Shown: piece by piece, positions 25,450 through 34,852 of the stretch
How the letters are laid out: every line of letters begins with the position of its first letter
How positions within the stretch are numbered: position 1 is the stretch's first letter
Assembly (NCBI GenBank): GCA_016839055.1
Contig: JAEKNX010000003.1
Span: 62,001-126,000 of the forward strand
Reading direction: 5' to 3'
Source of the DNA: Spirochaetales bacterium
Lineage (GTDB): Bacteria; Spirochaetota; Spirochaetia; UBA9216
DNA length: 64,000 bases
Program-made: the position numbers and the translations under genes
The notes under the pieces: model-generated
The model's input: only the letters and a program-made list of their open reading frames with translations
Database searches by the model: none
Told to the model about the DNA's origin: nothing

Positions 25450-26718
25450 ATGAAGAAATCATTAATCATGACAGCCATTATCACAATACTGGTTTTATCA
25501 GTCCTGCTTTTCTCAGGATGTCTCTTAATTGAACAGAAAACGGCCATCCTCTGGACAAATATTCCGGAAGTCGCGGCCTATGTTGAAATATTCAACGCTT
25601 CCCAGTCTAATTACAGGGTTGAACTCGTGTATTCGGAAAACCCGGCTAATTTCCGTAAATTAACAGAAGAAGGCGCCCCGGATATTGTAATCTCTGAAAA
25701 CCTCGCCTCAAATGCTATTATTTCAGCCTTCGCCCCGCTTGATAAACTGATTGAGAAAGAAAGGTTTGATCCTTCCACCCTGTATCCCGACCTTTACAAA
25801 CTGGGAACCCGCGAGGGGATTCCGTACACACTTCCCCTCTCCTTTAATATTCCGGCAATAATGTTCAAACAGGGAAACCTTTCAGAGAAAATATCCGGGA
25901 CAACCATCAGCCCCCTGCAGCTGAGGGCAGAGGCAGAAATCTATAATGGACGCAGCACGGAAAAATCTCGGGTTACCGGATTTTCGCCCTCATGGGAACC
26001 TGAGTTTCTTCTGAAGAATGCTTTTATATTCAAGAGTGACTTTGCCGAAACCGAAGACGGAAGCCTCATCTGGAACGACGAGAACCTCAATTCTTCAATA
26101 AAGTTCACAAGAGACTGGACCGAAAACATCAATTCAGGATGGGCGGCGGAGAAGGATTTTGCCCTCACCTACTGCTATGATCCAGGATACAAGCTGCTCA
26201 ATGCCGATCGGATCGGATTCCATTATACTACCCTCAAGGATTTCTTTACAATTCCCGCCGAAGATCGCTCATCCCTCGATTTCAAATGGCTGGGCAGCGA
26301 GACAAGCATTCCGGTCTGCAGAGATATTGTTTTTACCGGAATTCCGAAGCTGTCCGCCAAGAAAAAGACAGCTGAAGCCTTCATCCTCTGGCTTCTCGAC
26401 GCGGGTACCCAGAAGATTCTTCTCGAATCATCACATTTCAAACGAACCAGGGGATTCGGAATCTGCGACGGGTTGTCATCTCTCCGCAGTATAAATCAGC
26501 TGGTAATACCGGCTCACTACAAGAGGCTCATTGGTGCGGTTCCGAGTCCGGAATACCTGAGTTTCCCGAAAAACCTTCCGGTTGACTGGCAGCAGATCAG
26601 GGATGATGTAATAATTCCATGGCTGCTGAGCCAGAATTCTAAAGAACCGCCTTCCGAGTCACTGGCAAAAATCCTGAAGACATGGACCCTCCAGGAAAAA
26701 AGGATTAAGCATGAATGA
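25450..26718 (+). CDS. Solute-binding lipoprotein (ABC family 1 type)
   Basis: The start at ATG 25450 gives 422 residues beginning with a lipoprotein signal (VLLFSGC). The rest resembles an extracellular solute-binding protein: AILWTNIPEVAAYVEIFNASQ at the N-terminus, APDIVISENLA, and ALDK-type linker blocks followed by SIPVCRDIVFTGIPKLSAKK. No permease or ATPase is nearby, so it is an orphan binding protein. Its stop overlaps the start of the pncC-like gene by 8 bp. A leaderless transcript is predicted. Confidence 0.75.
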   Translation: MKKSLIMTAIITILVLSVLLFSGCLLIEQKTAILWTNIPEVAAYVEIFNASQSNYRVELVYSENPANFRKLTEEGAPDIVISENLASNAIISAFAPLDKLIEKERFDPSTLYPDLYKLGTREGIPYTLPLSFNIPAIMFKQGNLSEKISGTTISPLQLRAEAEIYNGRSTEKSRVTGFSPSWEPEFLLKNAFIFKSDFAETEDGSLIWNDENLNSSIKFTRDWTENINSGWAAEKDFALTYCYDPGYKLLNADRIGFHYTTLKDFFTIPAEDRSSLDFKWLGSETSIPVCRDIVFTGIPKLSAKKKTAEAFILWLLDAGTQKILLESSHFKRTRGFGICDGLSSLRSINQLVIPAHYKRLIGAVPSPEYLSFPKNLPVDWQQIRDDVIIPWLLSQNSKEPPSESLAKILKTWTLQEKRIKHE

Positions 26719-27190
26719 ATTATCAGAATCCTGCCGTTTTTTCCATAAGGCAGCCGAACTTGGAATAACATGCGCATTTGCCGAATCAATGACAGCCGGC
26801 AACCTCACTGCAGAGCTTGTGAACTATCCGGGTTCATCCAAGGTGCTTAACGGAGGAGTTACCGCTTATTCAAATTCGGTAAAAATCAAGACTCTGGGGG
26901 TGGCCCCTTCGACCCTTGATAACTTCGGAGCAGTGTCCAAGGAGACAGTAAGCGGAATGCTCACAGGCCTTTCAAGACTCATCCCTTCTGATATCTATGC
27001 CGCCGTCTCTGGAATTGCGGGTCCTGACGGGGGCACCGATGATAAACCCATAGGAACAGTTCAGATAGGTTTTCTGTATAAAGGAAGGCAGCGGATCGAC
27101 AGGGTCATCTTCGGCGGCAGAAGAGAAGAAATTATCAGGCAGACCGTTGACTATGTATATCACGAGATGCTGAGCCTGATTACCGGTTAA
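26711..27190 (+). CDS. pncC: Nicotinamide-nucleotide amidohydrolase (CinA C-terminal domain)
   Basis: This 159-residue protein is a stand-alone CinA C-terminal domain. It would deamidate nicotinamide mononucleotide to nicotinate mononucleotide in pyridine-nucleotide recycling. The family motifs are CAFAESMTAGNLTAELVNYPGSSKVLNGG, AVSKETVSGM and SGIAGPDGGTDDKPIGTV. Length is standard for the single-domain form. It overlaps the preceding lipoprotein gene by 8 bp and lies 4 bp from the next. Confidence 0.93.
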   Translation: MNELSESCRFFHKAAELGITCAFAESMTAGNLTAELVNYPGSSKVLNGGVTAYSNSVKIKTLGVAPSTLDNFGAVSKETVSGMLTGLSRLIPSDIYAAVSGIAGPDGGTDDKPIGTVQIGFLYKGRQRIDRVIFGGRREEIIRQTVDYVYHEMLSLITG

Positions 27191-27194
27191 TATC

Positions 27195-28661
27195 ATGAAG
27201 GCTGTAGTCGCCGTTCCCCCGGTCCTCGATTTTTATTTTACCCCTTCAAGAGCATCGGCTCTCGGTGCCGTCTCGGTCGATGAACTTCTGAAAGAAAGAG
27301 GCATAGAGACTGTCCTGTTAAACTTCCCAACCCTCTGCGCTAAACCCGCGAAACTCGAGCTGCCTCCGGAGCTCACACACCTCCGGGATTTCATCATAAC
27401 CGGCGAACACGGGCCTGTTTCTTTTTTTTCCAATTATAAAAGATTCGGTCCGGACTTTTCAGGCTGTGCTGCTACTATTGCCGCCGAATCACCTGAGATA
27501 CTCTTCATCTCCTGTTTCGCCTGGGCCTACGCTGAGGAAACTGTCAGCCTTGCCGCGGCGGTGAAGGCATTGCGGCCGGAGATAATCATCACTGCCGGCG
27601 GAAGTGGAGTCAGCGTCAATCCGGACTATTTCGAGAAGGCTGAGCCAATCGATTTCGTCCTCACAGGAGAGGCAGAGAAGGTTCTCCCGGCCTTTCTCGA
27701 AGAACAATTCGGAACAGGAGGAGGGAAGGCGGCGCGCGAGGCGCCCTCCTTCCAGATTAACCGCACCGGCTATTCGGAAAGAAAAAACATCCAGTACTAT
27801 TCGGCAATCCTGACCCGTGGATGTCCGAAATCCTGTAAATTCTGTTCAAACCATCTTGTCCACGGCAGAGAGTTCAGAAAAACCCCGGCCGAAGAGGTGG
27901 AGAGGAAAATCAGGCTGCTTCCCGGCGATGCTAATATACACATCAATTTCGAGGATGATAATCTTCTGTTTGCCAAGGAATATTTTGTCGGGATTCTACG
28001 GATGATTCGCAGCAGGTTTCCGAATGCGTCCTTCTCTGCGGAAAACGGCCTGGATTACACTCTTCTTGACGACGTTCTTCTCGAAGAACTGATAGAGTTC
28101 GGATTTCGTTCGTTCAATCTGTCGATGGCCTCTACAAGTCAGGCCATGCTCCGCAGTCAGAACAGACCCGCTGATTCAGACAGACTTACTGCCATCCTGC
28201 ATACTCTGAGAAAGAAGAAAACAGCTTCGGTAACCTACTTCATCTGCGGACTTGAAGGGGAAACCCCCGGGGCAGTTGTGGACAACCTCACTTATCTTCA
28301 CCACCTGCCGACCCTGACCGGCATATCCCTCTTCTATCCGGTTCCCGGACTTCCGATATGCACTCAGGACTTCAACAGTCTGCCGCCCCGCCTCTGCGCG
28401 GGAAGCTCGGCCTGGCCTTGGACCGGCAGCCTCGCCACTTCGCAGCTGCTTACAGCCTTCAGACTCGCAAGGCTTTCCAATTTGATAAAGACTTCACAGG
28501 GTCTAGTCGGCTCGTCATTCCCGGCTCCGGCCTGTCCGGAAGCCGAACTGCTTGATATCATTTTATCAACTGGGAGACTTCATACAATTAAAAGCCGCCG
28601 TATTATTGAAGTTCACGGAATGGACAACGAGATGGTCACCGCATTTTTAGCCGGGATATAG
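27195..28661 (+). CDS. B12-binding-domain radical SAM protein
   Basis: This 488-residue protein has an N-terminal cobalamin-binding-like Rossmann region (about 1-170) with the conserved IIITAGGSGVSVNPDYF and FVLTGEAE blocks. A radical SAM barrel follows with the cluster motif CPKSCKFC (about residues 210-217). Such proteins typically carry out methylations or rearrangements at unactivated carbon; the substrate here is unknown. It is third in an apparent operon with the binding lipoprotein and pncC. Confidence 0.85.
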   Translation: MKAVVAVPPVLDFYFTPSRASALGAVSVDELLKERGIETVLLNFPTLCAKPAKLELPPELTHLRDFIITGEHGPVSFFSNYKRFGPDFSGCAATIAAESPEILFISCFAWAYAEETVSLAAAVKALRPEIIITAGGSGVSVNPDYFEKAEPIDFVLTGEAEKVLPAFLEEQFGTGGGKAAREAPSFQINRTGYSERKNIQYYSAILTRGCPKSCKFCSNHLVHGREFRKTPAEEVERKIRLLPGDANIHINFEDDNLLFAKEYFVGILRMIRSRFPNASFSAENGLDYTLLDDVLLEELIEFGFRSFNLSMASTSQAMLRSQNRPADSDRLTAILHTLRKKKTASVTYFICGLEGETPGAVVDNLTYLHHLPTLTGISLFYPVPGLPICTQDFNSLPPRLCAGSSAWPWTGSLATSQLLTAFRLARLSNLIKTSQGLVGSSFPAPACPEAELLDIILSTGRLHTIKSRRIIEVHGMDNEMVTAFLAGI

Positions 28662-28674
28662 GTCATCCCAAGAC

Positions 28675-28703
28675 TTGACTAAAGGCAGCCATCCGGCTAG
28701 GAT
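28675..28703 (+). promoter_or_regulatory. Promoter of homoserine dehydrogenase
   Basis: TTGACT (28675-28680), 17 bp and TAGGAT (28698-28703). The leader is about 29 nt and carries AGGAG 6 bp before the ATG at 28739. Confidence 0.5.
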
Positions 28704-28738
28704 CTTTTAATCATATTTTCTATAATCAGGAGATTTTA

Positions 28739-30064
28739 ATGGCCGCTGAAAAAGTCGGAATAGCAGTTATCGGCTGCGGAATTGTCGGAGGATCAACAGC
28801 AAAGCTGCTTGTTCGGGACAACGAACTTCTAAAAAATAAAATCGGGATTGACCTCAACCTAAAATATATTGTTGATGTAAATTTCAGCAAAGCCCAGAAA
28901 ATGGGACTCGATCCGGCTCTTTACGAAACAGATTTGAACAAGGTTCTCGCAGACCCCGAAATAGAAATCTGTGTTGAACTCGTCGGCGGCACAACGATGG
29001 CCAAGGATATCACCGAGAAGGTCCTGAGAGCCGGCAAACAGGTTGTAACGGCAAATAAGGCGCTTCTGGCCCTTCACGGCACGGAGCTGATGGCCATTGC
29101 CCGTGAACACGGCTCGGCAATAGCATTCGAAGCCTCCTGCGGAGGCGGAATACCCATTATCCGGGCTCTATGCGACGGTCTATCGGCAAACAGGATAGAT
29201 GCTTTCTACGGGATAGTTAACGGAACATGCAACTATATTCTTACCGAGATGATTCAGAAGGGGCAGACTTATGCCGACGCCCTGGCCGAGGCTCAGAAAG
29301 ACGGACTGGCCGAAGCCGATCCGACCCTCGATGTCTCAGGCGGGGATTCCTCTCATAAACTGGCCATAATGTCCGCTCTCGCATTTGGAAAGCATATAGA
29401 TTATAACAAAATTCCAGTTCAGGGAATTGATACGCTTGACCTCACCGATGTTAAATACGGCGCGGAGCTCGGTTATATTGTAAAGCTGCTGGCAATTGCC
29501 CAGAGGACTGATAAGGGACTGAACCTCAGAATCAGCCCCGCCTTCATTTCGAAAGAACATCCCCTTGCATGGGTAAGCGGACCATTTAACGCGGTCAGCG
29601 TCTACGGCAGCAATGTTGGGCATACCATGTATTACGGACGCGGAGCCGGCGGCTTCCCGACAGCCTCAGCCGTTGTCGCGGATATTGCATCCGCAGCTAT
29701 GGGAATCACTAAAATCCAGTTTGACAAGATGGGAATCTGGCCCGACAAAACTGAGGCGGCATTACAGCTTCCACTCGAAGACTATGAGAGTAAGTATTAC
29801 GTGAGGGCGATGGTCAAGGACGAACCGGGAATGCTCAGCAAGTTGTCGGCCATCCTGGCTGAATACAACATCAGCATAGCCTCCGCCCTGCAGAAAGAAC
29901 CGACAGCCGGGAGTAATTCCGCGGTTCCCATCGTTATTACAACCTACAGCACAACTGAGGGGAATATTCGGCAAGCTTTAAAATCCATCGAAGAACTCGA
30001 GGGTATCAGCGAAAAACCAGTATATATCGGGATTGTTGATGAACACGAAGAGTTCAGCAGCTGA
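28739..30064 (+). CDS. hom: Homoserine dehydrogenase
   Basis: This 441-residue enzyme reduces aspartate semialdehyde to homoserine on the threonine/methionine pathway. It has the N-terminal nucleotide-binding motif GCGIVGGSTAKLL, VVTANKALLA, the substrate block GIVNGTCNYILTEM and the signature DPTLDVSGGDSSHKLAIMSALAFG. A C-terminal ACT domain (about 360-437) predicts allosteric control by threonine or a related amino acid. It stands alone between its own promoter and a strong terminator. Confidence 0.96.
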   Translation: MAAEKVGIAVIGCGIVGGSTAKLLVRDNELLKNKIGIDLNLKYIVDVNFSKAQKMGLDPALYETDLNKVLADPEIEICVELVGGTTMAKDITEKVLRAGKQVVTANKALLALHGTELMAIAREHGSAIAFEASCGGGIPIIRALCDGLSANRIDAFYGIVNGTCNYILTEMIQKGQTYADALAEAQKDGLAEADPTLDVSGGDSSHKLAIMSALAFGKHIDYNKIPVQGIDTLDLTDVKYGAELGYIVKLLAIAQRTDKGLNLRISPAFISKEHPLAWVSGPFNAVSVYGSNVGHTMYYGRGAGGFPTASAVVADIASAAMGITKIQFDKMGIWPDKTEAALQLPLEDYESKYYVRAMVKDEPGMLSKLSAILAEYNISIASALQKEPTAGSNSAVPIVITTYSTTEGNIRQALKSIEELEGISEKPVYIGIVDEHEEFSS

Positions 30065-30076
30065 TTTTCAGAATTT

Positions 30077-30119
30077 AAAAAAAAAGGGTTCTGCGCGCAA
30101 TGCGTCGAGCCCTTTTTTT
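30077..30119. terminator. Bidirectional terminator between hom and DUF554 gene
   Basis: An A-run (30077-30085), a GC-rich stem from 30086-30096 to 30102-30112 and a T-run (30113-30119) form a terminator usable from both sides. Confidence 0.85.
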
Positions 30120-30133
30120 ATCCGCAGGCGGCC

Positions 30134-30850
30134 TTATAGTCTGAACGGAATATAAGGGTCTAAGGCCGCGAGGATTACAACAATTAGCAGGGCCGGGATA
30201 AAATTCGCGGTCTTTATGTCTTTCAGCTTGAGAAGGTTCAAACCTATCATTATTATCATGACTCCTCCGAGACCGGAAATTTCGGTTATTACCAGAAGCG
30301 GAATGAAGTCGCCGAACATCATCGCAAGAAGGGTAAGCCCTCCCTGGATAATCAGAATAGAGATTATGGAAAAGGCTACGCCCATTCCCATTCCGGCGGC
30401 GAAGATAACCGATGATATCCCGTCCATTACTGATTTTGTTAGAAGAAGTTCATAATCCTTCGACACGCCAGCCCGGATTGAACCGACTATTGTCATGGCC
30501 CCTAGGCAGAACAGGATTGACGCATTCAAGAAGGCGTGGGCGAAGGTACTCTCGGTGCTGCAGTCACCTCGGCTGAACCGCCGCTCAAGAAAATGACCAA
30601 ACCGCAGAATTGCCCCGTCAACATCAACCAGATAACCAATCAGTCCGCCGGCAGTAAGCGATATCACCACATAGAGAGTCTTCGTGAACTCAAAACACAT
30701 TCTGATGCCGATTACTAGAGAAATCATCCCTATACAGATGAAAAGGACCTCTTTCAGCCTGTCATTTATCCTGTTTGCAAGCTTAACGCCCAGGATAGAC
30801 CCTATAAGAACAGTAATACAGTTGATAATCGTTGCAATCATAGGGTGCAT
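30134..30850 (-). CDS. DUF554 family membrane protein
   Basis: This family has about six to seven membrane helices and is sometimes annotated as a putative transporter; function is unknown. The pattern MIATIINCITVLIGSILG is the normal DUF554 N-terminus, so the start is taken at the ATG at 30850 (MHPMIAT), giving 238 residues; 30841 is also possible. An open frame continuing to 31057 would add 69 residues and run under the divergent gene, and is rejected. The upstream TTGATA-17-TATTCA ends only 4 bp before the ATG, so the mRNA may be leaderless. Confidence 0.85.
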   Translation of the reverse strand: MHPMIATIINCITVLIGSILGVKLANRINDRLKEVLFICIGMISLVIGIRMCFEFTKTLYVVISLTAGGLIGYLVDVDGAILRFGHFLERRFSRGDCSTESTFAHAFLNASILFCLGAMTIVGSIRAGVSKDYELLLTKSVMDGISSVIFAAGMGMGVAFSIISILIIQGGLTLLAMMFGDFIPLLVITEISGLGGVMIIMIGLNLLKLKDIKTANFIPALLIVVILAALDPYIPFRL

Positions 30851-30964
30851 TATATGAATATTGTGGTATAATGTTAATATCAAGAAATAGGTATACAAAC
30901 CCTTAATATATAGAATGAAAGGGTCGATTAATAAATATAGATTCAAAAAACGGGGAGGAGTTCC

Positions 30965-31297
30965 ATGGGAGCCGCTCAGACAGCTGATGTAATAAAAACC
31001 ACAGATTCTTTTGATGATATTTCCAGTGACAAGATCTACTGCGCTAACTGTGTACACTGTAAACTCATAAGATCAAACACCGGCTCCGGAAGCCAATACT
31101 GCCTAAGAGTTCGCTGCAACGCGGGTATGTGGAAAAAAAAGCTCGGTGAAGAGAAGATATATAAATATTTTACTGTTGCCCGAAGAAGCCCTGATACGTG
31201 TTCACATTATGAACCGATGGGAGATCCCAGAGAGTTCATCAAAGAACTTAAAAAAACCCTGCCGATAAAAGATGAGGTTTACACAAACCTTTATTAA
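30965..31297 (+). CDS. Small Cys-rich (zinc-ribbon-like) hypothetical protein
   Basis: This 110-residue protein carries CANCVHCK, a YCLRVRC pair and a last Cys in DTCSHYEP. The five or six Cys and two His are spaced to hold one or more metal ions; fold not identified. GGGGAGGAG stands 5 bp before the ATG, an unusually strong ribosome-binding site. It is followed after 15 bp by a lipoprotein gene. Function unknown. Confidence 0.75.
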   Translation: MGAAQTADVIKTTDSFDDISSDKIYCANCVHCKLIRSNTGSGSQYCLRVRCNAGMWKKKLGEEKIYKYFTVARRSPDTCSHYEPMGDPREFIKELKKTLPIKDEVYTNLY

Positions 31298-31312
31298 TCT
31301 TAATATATCCGC

Positions 31313-31723
31313 ATGAACAGAGTTTCCCGTATTTCTACCATCATTCTCGGAATAGCCCTTATTACCGCGTGCACGACTACCGGCACAGAAATTGAAGACA
31401 ACCTCAGCCCGGGTGAATTTTTCCAGAGAGCCCAGTCTGCCTCCGTGGAGTTCAGTGACTATCAAAAGGCCATGCTTTACTATAAAACATTCATTGAACG
31501 ATATCCGTCTGAGCAGATCCTGATCATGGAAGCCGAATACGAAATTGCCTTTCTTTATTATAAGATGGGTGATTTTGCAACATCATCAGAACTGTTTACA
31601 AAGATCATCGATAGGTATAAACAGCCTGAAGCAGCCATCCTGCCTTCATGGCCTGAAGTTCTTTCAAAAAAAATTCTTGGAATAATTCAGGAAGCTGAAA
31701 AAGCATCAATTGAAACTGAATAA
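31313..31723 (+). CDS. TPR-like small outer lipoprotein
   Basis: This 136-residue protein has a lipoprotein signal (ISTIILGIALITAC, Cys20). Two TPR-like helix pairs follow (YQKAMLYYKTFIERYPSEQ and AEYEIAFLYYKMGDFATSSELFTKII), reminiscent of a shortened BamD/YfiO or YbgF repeat. A scaffold role at the outer membrane is likely but unproven. Confidence 0.75.
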   Translation: MNRVSRISTIILGIALITACTTTGTEIEDNLSPGEFFQRAQSASVEFSDYQKAMLYYKTFIERYPSEQILIMEAEYEIAFLYYKMGDFATSSELFTKIIDRYKQPEAAILPSWPEVLSKKILGIIQEAEKASIETE

Positions 31724-31724
31724 A

Positions 31725-31763
31725 TAAAAAAAAAGACACCCGGGGATCTACATCTCCGGGTGT
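31725..31763. terminator. Terminator for the minus-strand lipoprotein gene
   Basis: ACACCCGGGGA (31736-31746) and TCTCCGGGTGT (31753-31763) form an ~11-bp stem. Read on the minus strand it is followed by a run of nine T residues (plus-strand A run 31726-31734). Confidence 0.8.
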
Positions 31764-31774
31764 AAGCTCTGAAT

Positions 31775-32638
31775 TCAGAACAGGTTTTTCGTCGAGTCGG
31801 CGTCGACTTCAAGAATAAAATCACCCATATGAATCATAGTCTGGCTCCTTATGTCGTTATAGGTCCAATCTCTCCATTCACCCATTGCATCCGCTTCCCA
31901 ATCGTACCGTCTGTCCCGATTAACAAGTTCGGTATACCAGAAGGTGACGGTATTGCCCTTCTGCCATGTTACACCTGTGGGAGCAAGCCTGTACACGCTG
32001 CCTCCCTTCTCTCTTTCACCGGTTGTTATGGCAATCTCAGCATCATGGAATTTAGTAGTATTAAGCTGAGAAAGCATAAACTCAGTACCGGTTATTTTAT
32101 ATGTCTTTACGCTGCTGTCTAAATAAATTTCCTCGATGCCTCCCGATGTTTCTTTATGTTCATAGTTCCACTTGTACTCCCAGGTATCGGCAACAGCAGC
32201 CGCCTTATACACAGCATACATGCCGTTGCTAGTTATATAGACTGTAAATGAATCTATTATCGACCAGGCAGTAACATCCTCCTGCTCAGCGTAGAAATCC
32301 GCAAGAACAACCCAGTCGTCGCTGTCGCCCCAGCCCCAGTGCTCTGTTGCGGTACGGGTCATCAGAAAAGTTTCACTATCATAAGTATAGGTCCCTCGTG
32401 CCCCCCAGGACTGCACCCAGGCCTCGGTAGTGCTGTCCCATTCCTTTCTAACCACTTCATAGCTTCCATCGGCTCTGTAGGTGTCTACCCAGGCTCCCGA
32501 ATCAAAAACCTCGTCCGAGATGAAATGTCCATCCCAGACTAACGGTTCATCTCCCATAATTGCCGGAGGCGATACCGGACATGCCGTTAAAAACACCAGA
32601 AAAACTAATGCTGTAATAATAATTAACTGTTTTTTCAT
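31775..32638 (-). CDS. Hypothetical lipoprotein
   Basis: The start at 32638 has GGGGAGAAGGAA immediately upstream and yields MKKQLIIITALVFLVFLTAC, a clear lipoprotein signal; an ATG seven codons earlier is less likely. The mature part of about 265 residues is Trp/Tyr-rich and beta-like, with repeated short motifs (YRADGSYEVV, RGTYTYDSETFLM, GWGDSDDWVV) resembling lipocalin-like spirochaete lipoproteins. The function is unknown. Confidence 0.7.
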   Translation of the reverse strand: MKKQLIIITALVFLVFLTACPVSPPAIMGDEPLVWDGHFISDEVFDSGAWVDTYRADGSYEVVRKEWDSTTEAWVQSWGARGTYTYDSETFLMTRTATEHWGWGDSDDWVVLADFYAEQEDVTAWSIIDSFTVYITSNGMYAVYKAAAVADTWEYKWNYEHKETSGGIEEIYLDSSVKTYKITGTEFMLSQLNTTKFHDAEIAITTGEREKGGSVYRLAPTGVTWQKGNTVTFWYTELVNRDRRYDWEADAMGEWRDWTYNDIRSQTMIHMGDFILEVDADSTKNLF

Positions 32639-32819
32639 TTCCTTCTCCCCTATTTTCATTATGAAAATATCAGAGCAGGAATTGTACCAACTCTTGAGAA
32701 TAAGATAAGTTGTTAGTTTGTAAATAGTTATTCAACTCGAAGATTTCATTGACAGGTTTATGAGTAAACCATTATTGACACAGGAGTAAATTTTACTTGA
32801 CACCTCTCCTTTCGAAAGG

Positions 32820-33932
32820 CTACTGAGGAAGAATAATAGTAGTTATCTCGACACCCAGACTCTCGGCATCTTCGTAGACCATTTCTTTAGTGATCTTCCC
32901 GCGCGGGCGCTCATGCGGGGGCGCGTCGCCTATGAGTATCAGCTTTTTATCATCCGCCATCCACGGGAAGGCGTGCAGCCCCTCATACAGTGCCTCATGA
33001 ACAGCTTCGGGAATATCACGCCCGCCGAATACCGTTGTCCGGTTTATTACCTTCTGAACCGTATCAAAATCAGTCTGGAACGGCCTTACCCTGGTCACAT
33101 ACTCATCATGATAATCACGGTAGAGAACCATGCCGAATCTGAAATGACGATATCCTTCAGTCTGCTCCCGCAGCAGGGGCACAAGTTCCCGCTTCAGCCA
33201 GGGGATATCGTTCTCCATACTCGCAGTCGTGTCCAGGGCTAGCACGAGATCAAGGCTTCCGCTGAGGACATCATCGAGGATGTCCTCAAGGGCATTCAGG
33301 AGATCTTCCTCTCCCATGCAGCGGAGAGCCCGTCCGCCGCCATGGCCGGCTATCTCCTCATAACTTATAAGAGTATCTTCCATGTAATTATCGTCCGCGG
33401 GCCCTTCAAAAGGTTTCTGAGTGACCCTCAGAATAAATGGATTATCATGAAAACCGTTTGAGTAATCGGCATATTTACTACCGAAACTCCTTACGCTCAG
33501 GTATGTACCGTCAACTACGAGCATTTCACCCTGCCTGCTCCAGGGATAGCCATATATGACTATATAGGGAATAAACACCCGGAATGCCTGCCCAAACCCG
33601 TCCTTAAACTCCGGGGTGGAATCAATCAATGAAAAAAGTTTCCTCTCGGAATCGAGAAACTCTCCGTTGAGCATTCTCCTCTCGTCGCCGTTATAAACAT
33701 TATAATCAGTCGCCCGGAGCGCATAGGAGGCCGCTTTATGCTCCGGGTCCTCGGTTGATTCGGTGATAAGAACAGACTCCATCCCTTCTTTCTGCCGAAT
33801 CCAGAGATCATACCCTCCTTCGAGGTTCTGTTCGATCATAAGATCTTCCGGGTTAACAGTAAGATCCTGGGCAGACAGCATCATCCCAGCACATAAAAGG
33901 CAAATCGAAATCAGCAAGCGAGGCGTCTTCAT
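32820..33932 (-). CDS. Secreted von Willebrand factor A domain protein
   Basis: This 370-residue protein has a signal peptide (LLISICLLCAGMMLSAQ). After ~200 residues of unassigned beta-rich sequence comes a vWA domain (about 230-368) with a MIDAS-like LALDTTASM (DxTxS variant), the Thr in NRTTVFGGRD, and Asp in LILIGDAPPHE. A metal-dependent protein-protein contact role in the periplasm or at the surface is the family expectation. Upstream are two direct repeats ATCGGCGTA (33942-33950, 33956-33964). Confidence 0.8.
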   Translation of the reverse strand: MKTPRLLISICLLCAGMMLSAQDLTVNPEDLMIEQNLEGGYDLWIRQKEGMESVLITESTEDPEHKAASYALRATDYNVYNGDERRMLNGEFLDSERKLFSLIDSTPEFKDGFGQAFRVFIPYIVIYGYPWSRQGEMLVVDGTYLSVRSFGSKYADYSNGFHDNPFILRVTQKPFEGPADDNYMEDTLISYEEIAGHGGGRALRCMGEEDLLNALEDILDDVLSGSLDLVLALDTTASMENDIPWLKRELVPLLREQTEGYRHFRFGMVLYRDYHDEYVTRVRPFQTDFDTVQKVINRTTVFGGRDIPEAVHEALYEGLHAFPWMADDKKLILIGDAPPHERPRGKITKEMVYEDAESLGVEITTIILPQ

Positions 33933-34036
33933 ATTAAAATTATCGGCGTATTTACATCGGCGTATAAATTCCTATCAATGAAGATAACGAAAAAAATTGT
34001 ATAAGTTTATAATATGGCTTTGACGATAATTTAATT

Positions 34037-34852
34037 ATGAATATTGAAAAACTTATCATTAAAAATGAGACAGTAATCTGTTATTCGAAAGGCGGGGGAG
34101 ATACCACGCTCTTTTTCATTCACGGCAATTCAAGTTCTTCACAACTGTTCGAGAAACAGCTTGAAAGTGAACTCTCTGAGCAGTTCCGCCTTGTTGCGGT
34201 AGATCTGCCGGGCCACGGAGCCTCAGATTATGCCATTGAACCCGAAAAAAGCTACGGCTTTGCCGGTCTTGCTGACATTATTGCGGGGGTCTCGGTGAGT
34301 ATGAAGCTTGAGAATGTAATTTACATCGGGCACTCCCTGGGCGGCCATATTCTGCTGCAGGAAGGGTACAGACTACCCGCGCTGGCCGGTATTGTGGTTT
34401 TCGGCTCGACTCCATTTGATCTGCCGCCGCGCTTTGATTTGGCCTTTCAGAAAAACCCTGCCAATGAATACTTCTTCAGCGACTGCCAGGATGATAATCA
34501 GTTTGCAAAATGGGCGGGCCTCATGCTTTCTCATGGCATCAAGGTGCCGGGGCGAATCATGCTGAATCTCCAGACAACCGACCCGTTGTTTCGGAAAAAA
34601 ATCGGCGAATTTATTAAAGCGGGAAAACTAAATAGAGAGACGACAATGGCCGAAAGCCTACCGGTTCCTCTTGCCGTTATTCACGGCCGGGGTGATCAGC
34701 TAATCAATCCAAAGTATATGAGCAATTTGTCAATGAAAAATCTCTGGCGCGGGGGAGTTCAGTACCTATACGGGGGGCATTGCCTGCAGTGGGAATCGCC
34801 GGAGAGCTTTAACAGCCTTATTGTCGAATACGCCGACGAGCTTTCAGACTGA
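34037..34852 (+). CDS. Alpha/beta hydrolase
   Basis: This 271-residue alpha/beta hydrolase has the oxyanion segment FFIHGNSSSSQLFEKQL, the nucleophile elbow IGHSLGGH with the catalytic Ser, the acid strand end AVIHGRGDQLINP and a C-terminal GGHCLQWESPE supplying the catalytic His. The substrate is not readable. No ribosome-binding site precedes the ATG; TATAAT at 34008-34013 gives a leader of about 16 nt. Its end overlaps the convergent response-regulator gene by 9 bp. Confidence 0.85.
   Translation: MNIEKLIIKNETVICYSKGGGDTTLFFIHGNSSSSQLFEKQLESELSEQFRLVAVDLPGHGASDYAIEPEKSYGFAGLADIIAGVSVSMKLENVIYIGHSLGGHILLQEGYRLPALAGIVVFGSTPFDLPPRFDLAFQKNPANEYFFSDCQDDNQFAKWAGLMLSHGIKVPGRIMLNLQTTDPLFRKKIGEFIKAGKLNRETTMAESLPVPLAVIHGRGDQLINPKYMSNLSMKNLWRGGVQYLYGGHCLQWESPESFNSLIVEYADELSD

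Noticed and set aside
30851-31057. N-terminal extension of the DUF554 gene
   Set aside because: Extra 69 residues are unlike the family N-terminus and overlap a well-supported divergent gene.
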